Assembly: GCA_017436305.1 (NCBI GenBank)
Contig: JAFSDJ010000067.1
Span: 1 to 43,209 of the forward strand
Direction: 5' to 3'
Source: Lachnospiraceae bacterium
Lineage (GTDB): Bacteria; Bacillota; Clostridia; Lachnospirales; Lachnospiraceae
DNA length: 43,209 bases
Numbering within the stretch: position 1 is the stretch's first letter; each line of letters opens with the position of its first letter. Below are positions 32,801 through 40,600 of the stretch, one piece after another. Position numbers and translations under genes: made by a program. Under the pieces are notes generated by a model. It searched no databases and had not been told where the DNA came from. It saw only the letters and a list, made by a program, of their open reading frames with translations.

Positions 32801-34398
32801 GAAGTAAAACTATAAAGTTCAGAATCCGCAAGAACTATAGTTGCGTCAAAAGGAGTAAATAAGTCTTCAGTCGCCCCTATTTTATAACAGAGAGCATTAA
32901 GTTCTTCTATATAATTGGGTAAAGCTTTTTTTGTGTATTTCTTTAGCTCAGAGGAATTAACAGAGACGAGTTCTGTCAATTGATTTATCAACTCATTTGT
33001 TTCTGTATTTACATGAGTGGAGGTAAAATCTGTATATGCCTCTTTGCTTGACAATTGTGTATCAGAGGTAGCTTTGGAAGCACTATCGGTAAACGTAGTA
33101 TCTGTAAAAGCAACGGTCTTGGAAGTACTTAATATGTCCCAAATGTAAGCAGTATTAAGACTTCTGCTACTTGGTATGAAATCGGTATTGGTAATACAGT
33201 AAGCATTTAAGAAAAACTCTACAAGAATCAAAGAGCAAAAAAGAGCCTTGAAAAGCTTTTTGGCACCATTACCCTTATAATTTGTATATAAAAAAGCAAC
33301 AAAAACAGCAAATATAATGAGAATTACAGGAAAAACAGCCGAGAAAAAATTGTGTGAACTACCAATCCACGAAGAAACAATAAACAATGCAGTTAGTAGC
33401 ACACTAATATGTAAATCTGTTACATGTACTTCTCTTAAATTAGAAATTGATTCTGAAGCCAGTTTTAAACACCAGAAAATCAAAAAGAAGCTATAGGATA
33501 AAGAAAAGCTTCCGGGTTCTGAGCATAAATTGAATACAAATCTGATTGGCGAAATCCAGAGAGAAGCAACAATAATAAGAGAAAAAATACCATAATAAAT
33601 TCTCTTTTTTTCGGAAATATTTCTCATAGTAAAAAATAAGAAAAATCCAAATAAAAATATTAATCCAAAATACATATCCATACCATTAGAAGTAAAATAA
33701 GCAATAGAAGCTGTACTTCCGGGCAGGAAACGGGATAAAAATACGAGAAGAGAGCAGGTAGTGCTAAAGCCTGAATAACCGGACAGACTGTAAGCGGATT
33801 GTAAGTGTGGAATAATGCGAAAACCGGCCATGAGAGAAATAAGTAAAAAGCAGCTTAATTTATGGCAGAGATTTCCTAAAGAGCAACTCTTTTCAAGCTT
33901 TAATTCAAAAATGGTAAGAAGTATTAACAAAAGAAAAATAGGAATGGAACTTTCCGGATCTAATGCTAATGCTAAAGTACCAAGTAGAAGAAAAGGCAAA
34001 TGTCGAACACCTTTTAACATTATCTCAAATGATAGAAATACAATAGGAAAAATGGCATAAAGGCATAAGGTAGAAACAGAGTTTTCCTGTACAATGCCAT
34101 AAGAGCAAAGTCCGTATCCACAGGAAAGTAAAAGTTGCCATATATAGCTTAAATTATTCAAAATCTGTGTATGTTTTAAATAATAGAAAAAACATACACT
34201 TGCCAAAGAGTTAATGATAATTGATTGCATAGATAGCGTACCTACAATCTGCGTACCATTTCCTGAAAGATAAAGACACTTTGCTGAAAATAATATGATC
34301 AATGTAAATAAAAAAACGCTTGAGTATGAAGAAGAACTTTTTTGCGTTTGCTTTGCAGTGTCTTTAAACATTTGAATATTTTGTGTTGAATTTTTCAT
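29773..34398 (-). CDS. Double-length YfhO-family membrane protein, probable GT-C transferase
   Basis: YfhO proteins are multi-span membrane proteins with the GT-C fold; the B. subtilis member takes part in glycosylating lipoteichoic acid with CsbB. They usually have about 860 residues; this has 1541. The C-terminal half, about 690-1541, is complete: FFDEDG (727-732) in the first outer loop, a tandem of membrane segments, NIYCGILSLFLILIYF and a large outer domain ending YTMLSLAWDRNWHAYIDG, then a last membrane segment. The N-terminal half looks like a second, degenerate copy: it keeps LSRFLPGSTAS (221-231) and the following segments but lacks the acidic first loop. The promoter at 34463-34491 excludes an upstream ATG at 34491, so I start at 34398, behind AAAAGGGG. 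Confidence 0.82.
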   Translation of the reverse strand: MKNSTQNIQMFKDTAKQTQKSSSSYSSVFLFTLIILFSAKCLYLSGNGTQIVGTLSMQSIIINSLASVCFFYYLKHTQILNNLSYIWQLLLSCGYGLCSYGIVQENSVSTLCLYAIFPIVFLSFEIMLKGVRHLPFLLLGTLALALDPESSIPIFLLLILLTIFELKLEKSCSLGNLCHKLSCFLLISLMAGFRIIPHLQSAYSLSGYSGFSTTCSLLVFLSRFLPGSTASIAYFTSNGMDMYFGLIFLFGFFLFFTMRNISEKKRIYYGIFSLIIVASLWISPIRFVFNLCSEPGSFSLSYSFFLIFWCLKLASESISNLREVHVTDLHISVLLTALFIVSSWIGSSHNFFSAVFPVILIIFAVFVAFLYTNYKGNGAKKLFKALFCSLILVEFFLNAYCITNTDFIPSSRSLNTAYIWDILSTSKTVAFTDTTFTDSASKATSDTQLSSKEAYTDFTSTHVNTETNELINQLTELVSVNSSELKKYTKKALPNYIEELNALCYKIGATEDLFTPFDATIVLADSELYSFTSITDTIFNMDLSSVKSAEPCFYVPFTVKSTETLPDNLYLFNDTSGELFQLTDSAEQNNVSGYTSLTNLINANTNFQLLTFILNEDLAEKLPALLESYNNEQAKEVSLGTVTYVSVIVSSVGLLLFLCLYFNSDKEKVYAVLLSIKKALDNWKLPKRITSHLSENRIYYWAFFIPFLFYIGNMVMTNCVPFGNNSFFDEDGIALTLPSYMDLYYSLKDGNTYLSMNGGYGANIYANTPLVQLFSFYKFFSPDQIAPLLLLGEAFCFGLCGFAMTFYMTHRLRNKNADKTDFRLLVPALIYALNAYMLSMHNYTGWYFTLFAFPLLILAMDYLMYKKKTLPYVLLLTYCIITNLYLALYMCIFLVIYFFTYHFEGIKDLFTKGIRFALCSLLAAGNSFFVISNTLLSTYDSPYNKNDSVFPSIGLHTSFLEQWKKHMIFTSSNSVSSDNGMLNIYCGILSLFLILIYFSAKNISLKTKLKKIIPIVLLYISFNEQVLSFIWNGLHYQTKVPNRFVFLLLFLLAEIAYDGICQIKSVSIKKYTLLTGILIVFFLICQFCSNGNSSYSWIITLIFCLIYLVFHMFFMKYKQTFYSKLLVGFLILELGLNMTYAIGNFEHNYMLYYGDYCSIEEDIRQELSDDSDYFRSSFPASWLSNTGQIYHTGANSLFNSFVSQHQLNTNGIYGFYASGNLMTSNHISTPLGMSLSSSRYIFLPKYATGITEGLQHYNYIGTSDIYYVFENPNAFSLGIYAPFEAAHLDSLDFVPDFFNDLISLYTKSDKPLYITQYLEYDDTESLPNSFYFSDGLGNTISLDEAADIYLNKRNGNSFSSLKELRIHVTYIPEANGFAYLCASELAPLTKCKAGETVTKEIYFPNSFTELRSAYNYIIMDTEVLKNFFAEAAKNQLENISIINDTITGTTNYEKDGYTMLSLAWDRNWHAYIDGSEVEIEDPYNSFMMIKTPAGKHTLELRYIPYGMKVCKGISLGFWILTVILYVTNHLLKHRKKPSLSE

Positions 34399-34462
34399 AA
34401 AAGTGAATACCCCTTTTCTTTTATTTGAAAATCTTGTTTGTTTATGTAGAAAACCCTTAGAA

Positions 34463-34491
34463 ATTATAGCATTTCGAGTCCGGGCAATCAA
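34463..34491 (-). promoter_or_regulatory. Promoter of the YfhO-family gene
   Basis: On the reverse strand TTGATT (34491-34486) and TATAAT (34468-34463) are 17 bp apart. The transcript would begin near 34456, about 58 bp before the chosen start codon. Confidence 0.75.
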
Positions 34492-34552
34492 GTAGCTTGT
34501 AGATTACTATGCTTATAAATTACATCAAAAATTTCCAAACTTCCCAGAAGTC

Positions 34553-34580
34553 TTGCAAAAAATAAAATATATTGTAGTAT
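34553..34580 (+). promoter_or_regulatory. Possible promoter of the RHS gene
   Basis: TTGCAA (34553-34558) and TAGTAT (34575-34580) are 16 bp apart, about 60 bp before the RHS start codon. Both boxes are imperfect. Confidence 0.4.
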
Positions 34581-34639
34581 GTACTCGGAACAAATTAACA
34601 ATGAGGGAAAATAGTTTAAATGAAGGGGGATATGGAAAA

Positions 34640-37600
34640 ATGATATTTACACGAGGAGCAAGAGTTTTTAAAAGAGGACTTTCGCTATTGTTAGTGGTGA
34701 CCATGCTGGCAGGGACGATCCCGGAATGTGTCTATGCAGAGAATGGAAAAGTGACCGGCACAGATGCTGCGGAGATTAACAATGCCGGAGAAAAGAGTGT
34801 TAGCGAAAATTGCGAAGAAACCGAATGCAGTCCGACTACCACAGAGCTTGCATATGACCGCAAGGAAGAATTACAGGGGGGCCGGTATGCCCTGCTGTCC
34901 GCCGGGCAGTCAGACATCCGGATAAAAGCCCATAAAACCAGTATAGCAGGTTTTGTGTATACCAACAAAAATTTCCGGTATCATGGAATCAGTATCAAAG
35001 TAGTAGGTAAGATGCAGGCAGGAAAACAAATCCTGCTGCATACTCCTGTATGGAAAAACAACCGTAAAGTAGTCTTAAAAACGGAAAATACCCAAATGAT
35101 AAGCAGACCGGATATCATAAAGGAAACAGATTATAAATCTGTTATCGGCGCAGAAAAAAATTTAAACTGTACCGGTGAGCGGATAAAAGCATGGGATAAT
35201 TCTACCAGGCTTATTTATTCAAAAAATGGAAATATCAACATAAATGGAGACAACATTACCATAAATGCAGTCATCTATGCACCAAATGGAACTGTAAATA
35301 TCAGTGCAGACAATTTTACCCTAAACGGCTGCATTATTGCAAAAAATATCAGAATAAACAGCAGGGTTGTAAATATCAATGCTTTATCAGGCAGGGATAC
35401 TGCTTCCGGGGGTGTGGATGATACAGAGGCGGTCAGTGAAAATACTTTAAAACCTACCGGGGAAAATAAGGAAAAACAGAATGAAACAGGCAGTAACCAG
35501 CAGAAGCATGAAAAAAATTCAGAAAAAGAGACAAATGTAAACCAGACTGGAGATTATGCTGCAAATCAGCAGGAAAACCGGATAATAAAAAATACAGCAA
35601 TTGACCGGAAGCAGTGGAAGCAAAGGGATAAATCAAAGGAACAGTCCGGGGAAATTACAAGAGATGCAGAGGATATAGAACCCGCAGACCTGCCGGAAGA
35701 AGATGAGCCACCTATAGCCCTTATAGAAGGTGATGAAACCTGTTATAGAAAAGAAAACGGAGTCTGCTTTATTACTTTAAATAATAATTCCTATTCGCCG
35801 GATGGAAATCAAATGGCTAGTGAATTATCTGTTCATTATGACAGCGATTGTGATGGGATATATGAAACTGCCTGTTCAGAGATAACCGAAAATAACAATA
35901 CCTATTATATCCAGACCGGAGAGGTTGGAAAATATAAAGCAACGCTTATAGTAACAGAACAGACAGAAAATGCCCTGAAACAGGAAGCAGAACTGACTTT
36001 TGAAGTGGTAAACAAAGCGCCAACGGTAAGCGGTGTCATGGAAACCGACAAAAAGCTTACTATTATGGAGCTTACAGATGAAGCTTTGCCCCAAAAAACA
36101 GATATGGAAAAAACAATCAGAAATCTGACGGAGTCAGGTTATGATGTGACTTATAAAAGCTTTGGTTTAAAAGACGAAGATATCGTATCTCTGGGGGAAG
36201 TAAATTATTTAAGCACTCAAAGCATAGGTAACAATTATCAAACTAATGATGCAACTACAGATGACACATCCTTGTCGGAAAATGCCATTATTTTAACTGC
36301 AAAAATGGATCGTAACGAAGACGAGAGTGTTTCCTTAAGCTGGCAGAGTGATGAGGGAATCCGTAACTTATCAGGATATACCCTGTACAGAAAACAGAAT
36401 GATGAACCATATACAAGCATATCCACCTGGGACGGGAAAAGCCGGATAAAAGTATTAAATGTTTATCCTCTAAGTAAAAATTTCATTTTCTGGATGAATA
36501 GTAAACTGAAAAATTCCAATGAAACGCCTGGAAAGGGACTTTTAGATATTGATGCAGTACATTTTTCTGATTTCAATCAGAACCCGGAACAGTTTTTATT
36601 AAATACAGATGGAACATATAAATATGATGTGATTCTGTTTGGCACTGCCAACAGTAATAGTTACCACGATTTAAATGAAGCTTCCTATAATGCTACTTTA
36701 AAATTTATCCGGTCCGGAAGAGGCGTTTTGTTTGGTCATGATACTGTCGTGTCTAATACTACTCAGACCAATTACTATTTGGCAAAGTTTAGCCAGTTAT
36801 TGGGAATTACCTTTCATACATATGCCTCAAGAAACGTTATCGGCAGCGAAGTAGATGTAGTAAAAGAAGGAACTCTTACCAGTTATCCATGGAAGCTTAG
36901 AGGTACCCTTACAGTACCGGTAAGCCATTCTTCTAATCAGTTTGTGGAGGGAGAGTTTGGAAAAGGTACTACAGTATGGATGCGGTATCATGGACAGAAT
37001 CCGGTAACGGACGATAATTTTTATCTTATAAGTAAAAATAATGTGGCAATGATACAAACGGGTCATTCATCAAGGGCAAGTGACGATGAGAAAAAAATAC
37101 TTGCAAATACCGTATATTACTTAAAACAATATACCCTTGATACAGAAGCGAAAGACCCAACCGCCTATGATTTAAATGCTCCCAAAGTAACAGGTGCCGA
37201 CTCATATTTTATCAGTACAGCTTTAAATGAAATGCTGCTTCACATACAGGGAGAAGACACAGGAACCATTTATGAATATTACGTAAAAACGGTTCCGGCA
37301 TGTAAAGAGGACAGGGTACTTATCTCAAATACAGTCAGTATGGAATCAAAAACAGGAATCAAAGGCTTTCTTGTAAAAATAGATGATAATCCGGAAAAGA
37401 CAGAAGAACTTTTTGAAAAGAGTCTTTTAACCGGAGAATACAGAAACTTTGTAAGGGCAAATGAGGACAATGCTTACACAGACATTCCGGCAGAATACAT
37501 CGGAAAGGAATGTTATGCCCATATCTGCGCTGTTGACAACGCAGGCAATATAGGAGAACAGACAGTCATAAAGCTTGACACAACCACAGATATATACAGT

Positions 37601-40600
37601 GTCAGCGAGTTTTTTAGTGAAGAAGCAGACTACGTGGTACTGGATTTAGAAGAAAACACCTTTGATACCACAGAACAGGCATTGTTAGAAAAAGCTCTCG
37701 TGGAAACAGGTGCAGACATACTGGCACCATCTGACAGCCTGACAAGCGAAATTCTTGCAAAGGAAATTGCAAAAAAAATAAAAAACAAACAGTACATAGC
37801 AAAAGGACGAACACTGTTTTTTGAAACCGGCTATCAGGATGCAGAAAACGACCCATGTTACTTGGAAGAAATCAGGATAACCGATGGAACAGACCACACA
37901 ACCATTATTACGTCCGATAAAGACGAGACAGAAAAGCAGGAAAAAACCTATACAGTTTCCAAAAACGGTATTTATCACATTTCGGTAAAAGTACAGGATA
38001 ATCCGGCAGGCGACAATGAAGCACTTTCCGGTTACAGGGCATGGTCAGAAGCATATACTTTGGCAGAAAAGCTTATCTGTACGGAAAGACCGGTGATTAC
38101 GGAGCTGACTGTAACGGAGTCCGTAGAAGGAAGCGGAAACTACCGGATTAGCTGGGATGCGTATGCACCGGGAAAAAAAGCTTTGGAAAACAAAGGAATT
38201 TCCAAGGTTTTACTGTCATGGAAAAAAGCAGGAGAAACCGGATGGAAGGAAGGAGAGCTGCCCGAAAATCCGGAGGAAGGATATATCTATCTGATAAAAG
38301 CAGTGGCGGTAGATGAAAATGGCATAAAATCCCTTCCAAAAGTAGCCATAGTGGACAGACAGAAAATATCCATGTCAGACGCAGATGGTGGAATGGTGGT
38401 AAAAAATGCCATTGAAATACTGACTTTAGGTAATGTGGAAAAATCCTGTGAAAGTGTCCTTTCGGAAATAGAAAATACATACAGAAATGGGGAATATTCC
38501 GTTTCCATAAAAACCGCTACGGCTGATACCATAAGCTTTGAACAGACAGAATCCATCCGCTTTCTTATTGTGCCGGATAAAGCATGGGAGACAGAATATT
38601 TAAGCAAAGCAGCCATACAAAAAAATATAGAAGAAACAAATGCCATGCTTCTTTACGGGGATGAAAACCGGTCTCTGGCAGACAGTATCAGACAAGAGGT
38701 AATCAGCCGGAAAAAAGATATCCATACGGGAATGCTTACGGGAATGGAAGTGTCATATACCGGAAAGTGCCGGGAATGGTTTGAAAACTCCAATTATGCT
38801 GTCAGAATAATTGCAGAGTATGAAAACGCAGTCACAAAGAAAACCTTAACCAGCCTGTATAACCAACCATTTATCCCGAAAGAACCGGGAAAATACAACC
38901 TGATATTACAGGCAGCAAGTAAAGATGAAAAAGGGAATACCGGAAGATACCAGGGAGATTATCCGGTAGTTACGGATTTTTATGTATATGAAAGACCGGT
39001 CTGCAAAACCACGACCACACTTACCGGTGATGAAAACGATGCAGCTAAAATCAAAACATCCGTTGCAATAGAAAAAAGTGCAACAGGAAAAGACAACTAC
39101 ATAATGGAAGTCACAAACTGGTGGAAAACCCTTAAAGGCAGCTGGAAGGAAGGAGAACTTCCGTCACTCATTCAAAGAGGTGAAACATACCTTCTAAAAA
39201 CCGTGGTGACAGATGCTAATGGCATTTCCTCCTATCCATACGTGGAAATCATTACCACAGAGGGAGTCCCCGTGCCGGATCTTGTGGCACCGGTTGTAAC
39301 GATTCAGTCGCCAAAGACAGGGGAAAAAACAGAAGGACTTACGGATATTGTTGGAAGCATCCGGGATGACGTACAGATAAAGGAATATTCCATTACTTAT
39401 GATAATGGAAAAGACAAAAAAGAAACTACTCTGTATCCGGAGAAAGGGAATAAGGAAAACGAAAAGCTTGGAGCCATTGATTTTTCCTATCTTCCAAACG
39501 GTAATTATACGATTACTGTGGAAGTCAAGGACACTAACGGAAATGAAGCCGCTGACAGCGTGAAGATTATAAATGCATGCAGGCTCATAAAGCTTACAAA
39601 TGTAACAGCCGATGAAACCTGTGTATATATTCATGGAAAGAAAACTGTTATCAACGAGCTGGCAGAGACTGACTATACTTACCAAAAACAGGGCAATGAG
39701 GAAGAAATAACGGTAGAGGCAGGAGAAACACCCTCCGGGGAAGAAAAATACCGGGTTACGGCCACTGTTATAACAGAGGAAGAAAATACCGGTGAATTTT
39801 CCGATGCAGGAATCCTGTCAGAGGAGGAAGTGCTGTTTCAGATTCCGGTAAGCCGTCTGGAAAGCGGTATCTATACCTTTAAGGCAAAGGCAGAGGATAC
39901 AAACGGCATATCAACGGAGGCAGTCATAAAGGCAGAGATTACCATAAACGCTGATGAAGACGAAGAAGGCACCATTACCGAAACAGAGTCTGCCATTACC
40001 CTAAATCTGGAAAGCGTTGAGCTTGTGGAAACAGAAGAAACTGCAGTATCCGGTAATGATATAACCGTTTCGGATAATAAAACCGGAAAGGAAGACACAA
40101 AAAAAGAAACCTATGTTAAAATAGAAGGGACCTATGAGTCCACAGACCAGATTACAGAAACAACCTTCACCTTAAAAAATGCAGAAACGGGAGCAGACAT
40201 TCCTTTTGAAACAAAGATGGAAAACGGCAGCGTAAGCCTGCTGGCAAAGACTTCAGACATGGTGCAGGGAGCGTTTACGGCTACAGGCCTGTTAAAAAAT
40301 GTGAAGGGATGCGCAGCTTATGCAACCATAAGCTTTCAGCTTACCGGGCCGGAAGAAGGCGGTAAAATTGTGGCTGCTCAGCCGGCAGACAGTCCGTTTC
40401 CGACCATTACATCCATTGATTTTTCAGAAGATAAAACCCGGATAAACATATACGGAGACAGGGCAGGTTATGAACATACTGCCCTGACCTGTGAAGGGGT
40501 GGAAAATGGCAGACAAATCCCGGTGACAGAGTGTGAAAAAGACGGAATTATCGGCTATATGCAGACCGCGACTCTGGAAAACGGCCGGTACAGAGTAACC

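Noticed and set aside
34466-34495. tRNA-like T-arm (TTCGAGTCC)
   Set aside because: No acceptor stem, anticodon arm or D-arm surrounds it, and the bases belong to the promoter region of the YfhO-family gene.
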